Assembly (NCBI RefSeq): GCF_003269035.1
Contig: NZ_QLTK01000009.1
Location: 124,001-188,000 of the forward strand
From: Paraburkholderia bryophila
GTDB lineage: Bacteria; Pseudomonadota; Gammaproteobacteria; Burkholderiales; Burkholderiaceae
Length of the DNA stretch: 64,000 bases
Reading direction: 5' to 3'
This document shows positions 44,396 to 52,773 of the stretch, piece after piece. The notes under the pieces are model-generated. The model saw only the letters and a list, made by a program, of their open reading frames with translations, ran no database searches and was not told where the DNA came from. Positions within the stretch are counted from its first letter, which is position 1, and each line of letters starts with the position of its first letter. Both the position numbers and the translations under genes were made by a program.

Positions 44396-46762
44396 ATGCC
44401 GCCTAGACAGCTTTCCCTAACGACTCCCTCTTGTGCCGTAGTGCCGCGCAAAAGGCGGCTCGTCGCGGCGTTGATCGCCGTTCCGGGCCTGATGCCCGCG
44501 CTTGCGCACGCCCAGCTGGTGGGGGAAGCCGCGCAGCCGCAACCGATCGACGCGCCATGGGGCATGCAACTCGCCCCGCAACTCGAAGAACATCCGCTGC
44601 TGCAGGGGCAGAAGTCGGCCACCTTCGTGCTCGGTGACACGACCACCGGCACCTCCGACCAGGACATGGCGGCCAAGGGATCGGCCGAGATTCGCCACAA
44701 CACGATGGTGATCAAGGCCGACGCCCTGCATTACGATCAGGACACGGACATGGCCGACGCGTACGGCCAGGTCCACGTCAACAACAACGGCAATAACTTC
44801 GTCGGACCCGAAGCGCACATGCGGCTGGATTCGAGCGAAGGTTTCATGACCGCGCCGAAGTACCACTTCAATGTGACGGGCGGCTCGGGCAGCGCGCAAC
44901 GGGTCGATCTGCTCGACAGCGAGCGCTCGGTCTTCACGAAGGGCACCTACACCGCCTGCCAGTGCGCGGACGATCCGGCCTGGTACATCAAGGGCAGCGA
45001 GTTCGATTTCGACACCGGCGCGGACGAAGGCGTCGCGCATAACGGCGTGCTGTTCTTCCAGGGCGTGCCGGTGTTTGCCTCGCCGTGGCTGTCGTTCCCG
45101 CTCTCGGGCGAGCGGCGCAGCGGGGTTCTGCCGCCCACGTTCTCGCTGAGTTCGTCGAATGGCTTCGAGCTGGCGGTGCCGTATTACTTCAACATCGCAC
45201 CGAACCGCGATCTGACCATCACGCCGCGCCTGATCTCCAAGCGCGGCGTGCAGTTGCAGTCGTCGTTCCGTTACCTGTCGCCCACGTATTCCGGCTCGAT
45301 CACCGGCGAATTCCTGCCGGACGACCGGCTGACCAAGACCAACCGCTACGCGCTGTACATCCAGCACAACCAGAACTTCGGCAACGGGTTCGGCGGCTAC
45401 ATCTACTACAACAAGGTTTCGGACAACACGTATCCGGAAGACCTGTCGTCGTCGGTCAGTCAGTTCATGAACGGCACCCAGCTCCTGTTTCAACAGGAAG
45501 CCGGGCTGACGTACAACAACGGTCCGTGGTCGGTGCTCGCGCGCGAACAGCACTGGCAGACGCTGACGCCGTCGATCGCGCCGTATGGCCGCGAGCCGCA
45601 GTTGAACGTGAAGTACGCGAAGTACAACATCGGTGGATTCGATTACGGCGCGGAAGCCGATTACTCGAATTTCCGCATCACCACCGCGGACACGACGCAG
45701 GGTCAGCGGGTGATGTTCAACCCGTACCTGTCGTATTCGGTGGTCGGGCCGGGCTACTTCGTCACGCCGAAGGTGCAACTGCACCTCGCGTCGTACGACC
45801 TGAACAACATCAGCAGCACCGCGCCGGCCGGCACGCCGAAGAATTTCACCGAATCGATCCCGACCTTCACGTTCGACACGGGCCTGATTTTCGACCGTTC
45901 GGTGCGGATCTTCGGCGAGGATTACATCCAGACGCTGGAGCCGCGGCTGTACTACGTGTACACGCCGTACCGCAATCAGCAGTTCGCGCCGCTGTTCGAT
46001 ACCGCCGAATCCGACTTCGGGCTGGCGGAAATTTTCTCGCCGAACACCTTCGTCGGTAACGACCGGATCGCCGACGCGAACCGTCTGACCGCAGCCATCA
46101 CCACGCGCTTCATCAACCCGGCCACCGGCGACGAACGCGCGCGCTTCGTGATCGCGCAGCAGTATTACTTCCAGGATCAGCGCGTCACGCTGGATAACAC
46201 GCAGACCAGCACGCAAGCCACGCATTCGGACCTGATCGTGGGTGCGTCGCTCAAGCTCGGCGCCGGTTTCGCTTCGGAAACGGCGTTCCAATATAATGCC
46301 GACAACAACCAGCTGGTGAAGACGAGCGTCGGCTTCGGGTTCAGTCCGGCCAGCGGCAAGGTGATCAACGTGGCGTACCGTTACACCCGCGCGAACACCA
46401 CGCTGGAAAACACGCCGATCAATCAGGTGCTGGTTTCGGGGCAATGGCCGCTCTCGCACCACGTGTACGGGGTGGCAAGGTTCAACTACGACCTGGGCGG
46501 AAAACGGATCGTCGACGGCCTGGTGGGCCTGCAATACGATGCCGACTGCTGGACGCTCGGCGCCGGGATCCAGCGTTACGCGAATGGTGTGAACACCTCG
46601 AACCAGAATCAGACGAGCACGCGGTTCCTTGCGCAGTTGACGTTCAAGGGCTTGTCGAGCGTCGACAACGGGCTGATGGCCGCGTTCCGCAGCGGCGTGC
46701 AGGGCTACACGCCGCTGCCGCCGCCGCCGCCGCCGGAAGCGCGTTTCACCAATTACGAATGA
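44396..46762 (+). CDS. lptD: LPS-assembly outer-membrane protein LptD
   Basis: About 788 residues. The basic signal peptide ends ...PALAHAQ. The OstA/LptA-like N-terminal domain begins around residue 90 ([24 protein letters not shown]), and the 26-strand barrel fills the rest. Cysteines occur in [11 protein letters not shown] and DADCW, consistent with the interdomain disulfide. LptD inserts lipopolysaccharide into the outer membrane with LptE. Three starts are possible: 44336 (GTG), 44372 and 44396; the last best fits signal-peptide length. It is followed by surA, its own folding chaperone. Confidence 0.94.
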   Translation: MPPRQLSLTTPSCAVVPRKRRLVAALIAVPGLMPALAHAQLVGEAAQPQPIDAPWGMQLAPQLEEHPLLQGQKSATFVLGDTTTGTSDQDMAAKGSAEIRHNTMVIKADALHYDQDTDMADAYGQVHVNNNGNNFVGPEAHMRLDSSEGFMTAPKYHFNVTGGSGSAQRVDLLDSERSVFTKGTYTACQCADDPAWYIKGSEFDFDTGADEGVAHNGVLFFQGVPVFASPWLSFPLSGERRSGVLPPTFSLSSSNGFELAVPYYFNIAPNRDLTITPRLISKRGVQLQSSFRYLSPTYSGSITGEFLPDDRLTKTNRYALYIQHNQNFGNGFGGYIYYNKVSDNTYPEDLSSSVSQFMNGTQLLFQQEAGLTYNNGPWSVLAREQHWQTLTPSIAPYGREPQLNVKYAKYNIGGFDYGAEADYSNFRITTADTTQGQRVMFNPYLSYSVVGPGYFVTPKVQLHLASYDLNNISSTAPAGTPKNFTESIPTFTFDTGLIFDRSVRIFGEDYIQTLEPRLYYVYTPYRNQQFAPLFDTAESDFGLAEIFSPNTFVGNDRIADANRLTAAITTRFINPATGDERARFVIAQQYYFQDQRVTLDNTQTSTQATHSDLIVGASLKLGAGFASETAFQYNADNNQLVKTSVGFGFSPASGKVINVAYRYTRANTTLENTPINQVLVSGQWPLSHHVYGVARFNYDLGGKRIVDGLVGLQYDADCWTLGAGIQRYANGVNTSNQNQTSTRFLAQLTFKGLSSVDNGLMAAFRSGVQGYTPLPPPPPPEARFTNYE

Positions 46763-46835
46763 CGCGGGTCGGTCGCGATCGTTTTATTGAATGCGAAAAG
46801 ACGGGCCAGGCGCGCCCGACATCATTGGAGTATCT

Positions 46836-48200
46836 GTGGCAATCATGAAAAAGCTTCGCTTGGCAACGCTTGCGGCCGGTCTCGCCGCCGCGGCGTCTTT
46901 CCTGTCGGTTGCGCCGGTCCAGGCGCAGGCGCTGGCCAGCAGCGGTAGCGGCCAGACGGTCGATACCATTGCCGCGGTGGTCAACAACGGTGTCATCACG
47001 CGGCGCGAACTGGACGACCGCATGGGCCTGATCACGCGCCGGCTGAACCAGCAGAACGCGCCGGTCCCGCCGCTGGACCAGTTGCGTCAGCAGGTGCTCA
47101 ACCAGATGGTGCTGGAGCGCATCCAGTTGCAGAAGGCGAAGGAAGACGGCATCAACATCGACGACGCCGCCGTGCAAAAAACGCTCGAGCGCCTCGCACA
47201 GTCGAACAACATGTCGCTCGAAATGTACCGCGCGCGGATCGAGGCGCAAGGTGTGCCCTGGACCACGTTCACGAACGACGCGCGCACCGAACTGACGCTC
47301 TCGCGTCTGCGCGAGAAAGAAGTGGATAGCAAGGTCGTGGTGTCGGACGCCGAAGTCGCGAACTACATCGCCAGTCAGCGTGGCCCGAACGCCGGCCTGC
47401 AGAGCGACCTGCACATGCAGCACATTTTCCTGAAGGCGCCGCTGAACGCGTCGGAGACCGACATCGAAGCGGCGCAGAAAAAAGCCCAGGCGTTGCTCGC
47501 CGAAGCCAAGGGCGGTGCGAACTTCGAAAAGCTCGCGAAGGCCAATTCGCAAGCGCCGGACGCCTCCAAGGGCGGCGATACCGGCTACCAGCAGCCTTCG
47601 AAGTTGCCGCCTGAGTTCGTCAAGGCCGCTTCCACGCTGCGCCCAGGCGAAATCAATCCGGACGTGATCCGCACCAACGACGGTTTCGAAGTCGTGCGTC
47701 TGGTCGATCGCCGCGCCGGTCAGGGTTCGAGCTCGGATGCGCCGAAGCTGGTGCAGACGCACGTGCGCCACATTCTGCTGCGCGTCGGCGACGGTATGTC
47801 GGAGCCGCAAGCGCGTCAGAAGCTGCTCGAGATCAAGAATCAGATCGCCGAGGGCGGCGACTTTGCGAAGTTCGCGCGCACCTACTCACAAGACGGTTCG
47901 TCGTCGCAAGGCGGTGACCTCGGCTGGATCAGCCCGGGCGAGACGGTCCCGGAATTCGAGCGCGCAATGAACAACCTGCAGGACGGTCAGATCAGCGACC
48001 CGGTGCGCAGCGAGTACGGCTATCACCTGATCCAGGTGCTGGGCCGCCGCGACGCCGAAGGTTCGGTCTCGCAGCAGATGGATCTGGCGCGCCAGGCCAT
48101 TGGTCAACGCAAGGCGGAACAGGCTTACGCGGACTGGCTGCGTGAGCTGCGCGACACCGCGTATGTGGAAGTGAAGCCCACGCTTTCGAGCGTGCAGTAA
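46836..48200 (+). CDS. surA: Periplasmic chaperone/peptidyl-prolyl isomerase SurA
   Basis: About 454 residues: signal peptide ([28 protein letters not shown]), SurA N-terminal chaperone domain ([16 protein letters not shown]), and two parvulin modules ([15 protein letters not shown] and [20 protein letters not shown]). It carries unfolded outer-membrane proteins, including LptD, across the periplasm. A GGAG motif sits 5 bases before the GTG at 46836, which is preferred; the ATG at 46845 would give 451 residues. pdxA begins 5 bp after the stop. Confidence 0.93.
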   Translation: MAIMKKLRLATLAAGLAAAASFLSVAPVQAQALASSGSGQTVDTIAAVVNNGVITRRELDDRMGLITRRLNQQNAPVPPLDQLRQQVLNQMVLERIQLQKAKEDGINIDDAAVQKTLERLAQSNNMSLEMYRARIEAQGVPWTTFTNDARTELTLSRLREKEVDSKVVVSDAEVANYIASQRGPNAGLQSDLHMQHIFLKAPLNASETDIEAAQKKAQALLAEAKGGANFEKLAKANSQAPDASKGGDTGYQQPSKLPPEFVKAASTLRPGEINPDVIRTNDGFEVVRLVDRRAGQGSSSDAPKLVQTHVRHILLRVGDGMSEPQARQKLLEIKNQIAEGGDFAKFARTYSQDGSSSQGGDLGWISPGETVPEFERAMNNLQDGQISDPVRSEYGYHLIQVLGRRDAEGSVSQQMDLARQAIGQRKAEQAYADWLRELRDTAYVEVKPTLSSVQ

Positions 48201-48205
48201 TCGTC

Positions 48206-49216
48206 ATGACGAACGCCGCTCAGTCCGCCGCCTTGCCGCTACAGATCGCGATCACGACCGGCGAGCCGGCCGGCGTCGGCCCTGAACTGACCGCGCAGGC
48301 CCTGGCTGGCGCGGCGACGCACTGGCCCGGCGCGCAGTTCACCGTGCTGGGCGACGCGGCGTTGCTCGCCGAACGCGCGCGCGCCGTGGGCGTGGACTGG
48401 AATGCGCTGCTGGCGGACGGCCAACGCGTGCGAATGCAGCATCGGCCGCTCGGCGCGCCGGTGCAGGCCGGCAAGCTGAACGCGGCTAATGGCCGCTACG
48501 TGCTCGACCTGCTCGACAGCGCGATCGACGGCGCGGTAGCCGGCACCTTCGACGCGATCGTCACCGCACCGCTGCAAAAAAGCACCATCAACGACGCCGG
48601 GGTGCTGTTCACCGGCCACACCGAATATCTGGCGGAGCGTACCCGCACGCCGCGCGTGGTGATGATGCTGGCCGGCTCCGGCAAGCGTCCGCTGCGCGTC
48701 GCGCTGGCCACCACGCACCTGCCGCTCAAGGACGTGTCGGCGGCGTTGTCGGTCGACGGTATTGTCGAGACGCTGCGCATTATCGACCACGATCTGCGGC
48801 ATCACTTCGGCTTGCCGGCACCGCGTATTCTCGTGACGGGGCTGAACCCGCATGCGGGCGAAAACGGCTACCTGGGTCGCGAGGAAATCGAGGTCATCAC
48901 GCCGGCGCTGAAGCTCGCGAACGAGCAGGGCATCGACGCACCCGGTCCGTATCCTGCCGACACGCTGTTTCAGCCGCGTTATCTGGAGCAGGCCGACTGC
49001 GTGCTCGCCATGTTCCACGATCAGGGCCTGCCGGTGCTGAAATACGCTACATTCGGCGAGGGCATCAATATCACGCTCGGCTTGCCGATTATCCGCACCT
49101 CGGTCGATCACGGCACCGCGCTCGATCTGGCCGGCACCGGCCGCGCCGACGCGGGCAGCCTGATCGCCGCGATCGACACGGCGGTGTTGATGGCGCAGCA
49201 CCGCCGCGCGGGCTGA
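48206..49216 (+). CDS. pdxA: 4-Hydroxythreonine-4-phosphate dehydrogenase
   Basis: A 336-residue enzyme of the DXP-dependent pyridoxal phosphate pathway. [18 protein letters not shown] at the N terminus and [12 protein letters not shown] are substrate-binding regions, and [19 protein letters not shown] with [18 protein letters not shown] are the metal/NAD site. It follows surA after 5 bp and precedes rsmA, the E. coli-like surA-pdxA-rsmA order. Confidence 0.96.
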   Translation: MTNAAQSAALPLQIAITTGEPAGVGPELTAQALAGAATHWPGAQFTVLGDAALLAERARAVGVDWNALLADGQRVRMQHRPLGAPVQAGKLNAANGRYVLDLLDSAIDGAVAGTFDAIVTAPLQKSTINDAGVLFTGHTEYLAERTRTPRVVMMLAGSGKRPLRVALATTHLPLKDVSAALSVDGIVETLRIIDHDLRHHFGLPAPRILVTGLNPHAGENGYLGREEIEVITPALKLANEQGIDAPGPYPADTLFQPRYLEQADCVLAMFHDQGLPVLKYATFGEGINITLGLPIIRTSVDHGTALDLAGTGRADAGSLIAAIDTAVLMAQHRRAG

Positions 49217-49226
49217 TTCGGCGTCG

Positions 49227-49246
49227 TTGCGCGGCTGGCCGCGCAA
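49227..49246. other. Stem-loop after pdxA
   Basis: TTGCGCGG and CCGCGCAA form an 8-bp stem with loop CTGG, 10 bp after the pdxA stop and 103 bp before rsmA. No T-run follows. It may protect or terminate the upstream message. Confidence 0.5.
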
Positions 49247-49348
49247 TCGTTGCACGACTCGCCGCGCGCCTATGGTGTTGCCTGAGGCTGGCGCGTTTCG
49301 CGCCCGTTCCTTTTCTTCAAGCAGTTCTCTTTCTTTAGCGTTTCTTCG

Positions 49349-50221
49349 ATGTCCACCAGCAGACAGCAACAGGGCCGGCACCAAGGTCATATCGCGCGCA
49401 AGCGTTTCGGTCAGAACTTTCTGGTCGACATGGGCGTGATCGATTCGATCGTCGACGTCATCCGGCCGCAGCGCGGCGAGCGCATGGTCGAAATCGGGCC
49501 GGGCCTCGGCGCGCTCACCGAGCCGCTGATCGAGCGTCTGGCGACGCCGGAAGCGCCGTTGCACGCCGTCGAGCTGGACCGCGATCTGATCGGCCGTCTG
49601 AAGACGAAATTCGGCGACTTGCTCGAACTGCATGCGGGCGACGCGCTCGCGTTCGACTTCGGTTCGCTGGCCGCGCCTGGCGAAAAGGCGTCGCTGCGCA
49701 TTGTCGGCAATCTGCCGTACAACATTTCGAGCCCGCTGCTGTTTCATCTGGCGTCGTTCGCGCATTGCGTGATCGACCAGCATTTCATGCTGCAGAACGA
49801 GGTGGTCGAACGCATGGTGGCCGAGCCGGGCACCAAGGCGTTCAGCCGTCTCTCGGTGATGCTGCAATACCGCTACGTGATCGACAAGCAGCTCGACGTG
49901 CCGCCCGAATCGTTCAATCCGCCACCGAAGGTCGATTCGGCGATCGTGCGGATGATTCCGTACGAATTGCATGAGTTGGCACCCGTCGACGAGCGCGTGC
50001 TCGGCGAAGTGGTGACGGCGGCGTTTTCGCAGCGCCGCAAAATGCTGCGCAATACGCTGGCCGCGTTTCGTGATTCGGTGGACTTCGACGCGCTCGGCTT
50101 CGACCTGCAACGTCGCGCCGAAGACGTGTCGGTCGCCGAATACGTGCGCGTGGCGCAGATCGTCGCGGCGGCCAAGCCGTCCCAGCGTGCAGCGACGAGC
50201 GACGGCGACGACGCCTCCTGA
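49349..50221 (+). CDS. rsmA: 16S rRNA (adenine(1518)-N(6)/adenine(1519)-N(6))-dimethyltransferase
   Basis: A 290-residue KsgA/RsmA, dimethylating two adenines at the 3' end of 16S rRNA during late 30S assembly. [10 protein letters not shown] opens the SAM domain, [15 protein letters not shown] is the SAM loop, and [13 protein letters not shown] holds the catalytic motif. The N terminus carries extra Gln/His residues. The ATG at 49349 has no Shine-Dalgarno sequence; instead a C/T-rich tract (about 49305-49347) lies directly before it. Confidence 0.95.
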   Translation: MSTSRQQQGRHQGHIARKRFGQNFLVDMGVIDSIVDVIRPQRGERMVEIGPGLGALTEPLIERLATPEAPLHAVELDRDLIGRLKTKFGDLLELHAGDALAFDFGSLAAPGEKASLRIVGNLPYNISSPLLFHLASFAHCVIDQHFMLQNEVVERMVAEPGTKAFSRLSVMLQYRYVIDKQLDVPPESFNPPPKVDSAIVRMIPYELHELAPVDERVLGEVVTAAFSQRRKMLRNTLAAFRDSVDFDALGFDLQRRAEDVSVAEYVRVAQIVAAAKPSQRAATSDGDDAS

Positions 50222-50254
50222 ACCGTCACAGCACGCTAGCTAGCTCACTCACGT

Positions 50255-51190
50255 CTATTTCGCCACCCGTCGCGCGGGTGCATTCACCAGCGCGATACCC
50301 ACCAGCACCAACGCCGCGGCCATCAAAAAGCGCAAGCTGAACGATTCGCCGAGCAGCAGCACGCCGAAACTCACGCCGAACAGCGGCGTGAGAAACGAAA
50401 ACACCGACAGGCGCGAAGCGATATAGCGCGTCAACAGCCAGAACCACACCAGATAGCTGACGAACGCGACGACCACGGCCTGATACGCGAGGCTCATCAT
50501 CGCGAGCGGCGTCACGGTTTCGACGTGCGCCTGGCCGAGCCCGACCGCCAGCGCGAGCAACACCACCGCGGACACCGCCAGTTGATAGAACAGCGTCTTG
50601 CTGGCGCTCGATTGAGCGAGACGGGTGGCGCGCACCACCACCGTGGTCGCGGCCCACGCAATGCCGGCCAGCACGCCGAGCGCGTCGCCGGCCATGCCTT
50701 TCAGCGTCGAGCCGGACGCGACGTTGCCGTGCAGGAAGCCGTCAGCGAACGCCAGCGCCATGCCGGCGAACGCCACGACAATGCCGAACCATTGAATCCG
50801 CCGCATCCGCTCGCCTTCGACGAACCAGTGCAGGCCGAGCGCCGTGAAGCACGGCGCGGTGTACAGAAACACCGCCATGCGCGACGCGCTGGTCAGCGTC
50901 AGGCCGAGAAAGATACACACGAATTCAGCGGCGAACAGCACGCCGGCGAGCAGGCCGGCGCTCAGCGTACCGTCGTCGCGAAACAGCGGCGTGCCGCGCG
51001 AGCGGGCCCAGCCCCACACCAGCAACGACGCCACCAGCGAGCGCAAGCCCGCCTGGAAGACCGGCGGCACCGCCGAATTCGTGCTTTTGATGGCGACCTG
51101 CTGGAAACCCCAGATTGCGCACAAACCAACCATGAGCAGAATCGCGAAGCTGTCGGGGGCGCGTCGCGCGGGCAAGGCGGTAGTGCTCAT
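50255..51190 (-). CDS. EamA-family drug/metabolite transporter
   Basis: A 311-residue inner-membrane protein with about ten hydrophobic helices and the duplicated EamA repeat. Pattern: LMVGLCAIWGFQQVAIKST in the first helix, AVFLYTAPCFTALGLHWFVEG in the first repeat and LSVFSFLTPLFGVSFGVLLLGE in the second. Substrate unknown, often an amino acid or metabolite exported. Transcribed toward rsmA, with 33 bp between the two stops. Confidence 0.9.
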   Translation of the reverse strand: MSTTALPARRAPDSFAILLMVGLCAIWGFQQVAIKSTNSAVPPVFQAGLRSLVASLLVWGWARSRGTPLFRDDGTLSAGLLAGVLFAAEFVCIFLGLTLTSASRMAVFLYTAPCFTALGLHWFVEGERMRRIQWFGIVVAFAGMALAFADGFLHGNVASGSTLKGMAGDALGVLAGIAWAATTVVVRATRLAQSSASKTLFYQLAVSAVVLLALAVGLGQAHVETVTPLAMMSLAYQAVVVAFVSYLVWFWLLTRYIASRLSVFSFLTPLFGVSFGVLLLGESFSLRFLMAAALVLVGIALVNAPARRVAK

Positions 51191-51606
51191 GGGCGGTTTG
51201 GGCTGGTGAGTGCGAAAGGGGAAGAAGGCCGGTCAGTATCGGATCCCGGCGGCCATCGCGATAGTCGGCCGAATGGCTAGCCGAACGGATAAGCCGCGCG
51301 GGCCCGAAGTCAGGTCGTACGATAGCAAACCCGTTGCTACCGTCCGCGGATGACCCCACCGCCTACGCGTGCTTCTTACATCCCGCAAGCATTTTGCCGT
51401 CTTAACAACACTCGCCGCCTTCACGTCGGACTAATTTTTTACCGTCGACATTTCGCGCTAAGGTTCGACCACAAGCGTTTCGTCAGGATTGTCGTGCGAG
51501 CCGCATCGACTGAATCGCCGCACACCAGTCGCGCACCAGTCGATTCGCGTCGGCCAAAGCAGAAGAGTTTTATTCGCGCCAAGCGGAATCTGTACGAGGA
51601 GACGGT
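51191..51606. other. 416-bp intergenic region upstream of the porin gene
   Basis: This region separates the divergent EamA and porin genes. It is less GC-rich than its surroundings, holds a direct CACCAGTCG repeat (51523 and 51534, 11 bp apart), and ends in a strong GAGGAG site before the porin ATG. I see no RNA gene. A long untranslated leader or a small regulatory RNA target is possible but unsupported. Confidence 0.5.
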
Positions 51607-52728
51607 ATGAGAAACGTCAGCAGGTGGACGGCGGCGCTGGTGCCGGCGGCCATCGCGTCATTCGGCGGTCAGATCGCGCAGGCTCAATCCAGCGTGACCT
51701 TGTACGGCGTGGTCGACGAAAGCGTGCGCTATCTGACGCATGCGAACCCGGCCGGTGACTCATCGCTCGGACTGGGGAACGGCGGCATGACGCAGAGCCG
51801 CTGGGGTTTGAAGGGCGTCGAAGATCTGGGCGGCGGCTGGTCGACGTTCTTCAAGCTCGAAAACCGTATCTACATCAACAGCGGCCAAAGCGATCCCACC
51901 TTGCCGTTTTTCAACGAAGCCCAGATCGGCGTGCGCTCCGCGTTGTACGGCCAGGTGATCATCGGGCGGCAATACAACGTGATGATCGAGGGGATTACCG
52001 TCGGCGGTTACGGCAGCAATTCCTGGATTCCCTACGATTTCAGCTTCCAGCCCGAAGTGACGATGACCGGTGGCATCTGGACCAGCAATCAGGTGCAGTA
52101 TCAGGCGAGATACAACGGTTTCACGTTCGCGACAGGCTACGCATTCGGCGGTAACGCGGGCAATTCGAACGGCAGTCAGATCGGCGCGGCCGCCGCTTAT
52201 GGGCCGGCGGGCGGTCCGTTCAGCGTCGGCGCGGCGTATGAAGAGTCGAAGGATTCGGTCAATGGCGCGGCCGCGAAAGCGTGGACGTTCGGCGGTTCGT
52301 ACACGTGGAACCTGACGCGCTTTTCGGCGGGTTATATCGTCAACCGGAATGACGCGGGCTTTGCCAATTTCGCTAATGGGCCGTTCACCGCGCCCGAACT
52401 GACCGCGCTCAAGTACACGGATTTCTCGCGGCGTCGCATGATCATGGGCGGCATCGCGCAGCAGGTCGGCGACGTGTGGCACTTCGCCGCCAATATCTGG
52501 CGCACGTTACAGGACGGCAAGACGCACGCGCAGGATGGTTCGGCCTGGCAGTATCAACTGGTCGCCGACTACAACCTGTCGAAGCGCACCGACGTCTATC
52601 TGGAAGGCGATTACGCGATCTACCGGGGCGATCTGATCGGCGCGCAACTGCAAGGGGTCAACAGTATCGGGCTCGCGCAGAAGGGGACACAGATCGGCTT
52701 GATGGCGGGGCTTCGGCATCAGTTTTAA
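51607..52728 (+). CDS. Gram-negative porin (OmpC-like, Burkholderia type)
   Basis: A 373-residue outer-membrane general porin. The signal peptide ends at QAQSSVTLYG, where SSVTLYG is the first barrel strand of the family. GLKGVEDLGGGWSTFFKLENR and GQVIIGRQYNVMIEG are typical porin segments, and LMAGLRHQF ends with the C-terminal Phe required for assembly. A strong GAGGAG ribosome site supports the start. The convergent autotransporter gene ends 45 bp away. Confidence 0.92.
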   Translation: MRNVSRWTAALVPAAIASFGGQIAQAQSSVTLYGVVDESVRYLTHANPAGDSSLGLGNGGMTQSRWGLKGVEDLGGGWSTFFKLENRIYINSGQSDPTLPFFNEAQIGVRSALYGQVIIGRQYNVMIEGITVGGYGSNSWIPYDFSFQPEVTMTGGIWTSNQVQYQARYNGFTFATGYAFGGNAGNSNGSQIGAAAAYGPAGGPFSVGAAYEESKDSVNGAAAKAWTFGGSYTWNLTRFSAGYIVNRNDAGFANFANGPFTAPELTALKYTDFSRRRMIMGGIAQQVGDVWHFAANIWRTLQDGKTHAQDGSAWQYQLVADYNLSKRTDVYLEGDYAIYRGDLIGAQLQGVNSIGLAQKGTQIGLMAGLRHQF

Positions 52729-52773
52729 ATTGAGCTGTGCGGATCGGAGTGATTCGACACGGTTCACCCCGAT

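Noticed and set aside
44417..46534. A 705-residue minus-strand frame opposite lptD
   Set aside because: Shadow of a conserved gene; composition only.
50221..50255. GCTAGCTAGC-type palindrome after rsmA
   Set aside because: Too short and lacking flanking T residues to be called a terminator.
51350..51610. An 86-residue frame ending over the porin start codon
   Set aside because: Basic, low-complexity translation with no ribosome site; more likely the porin leader.
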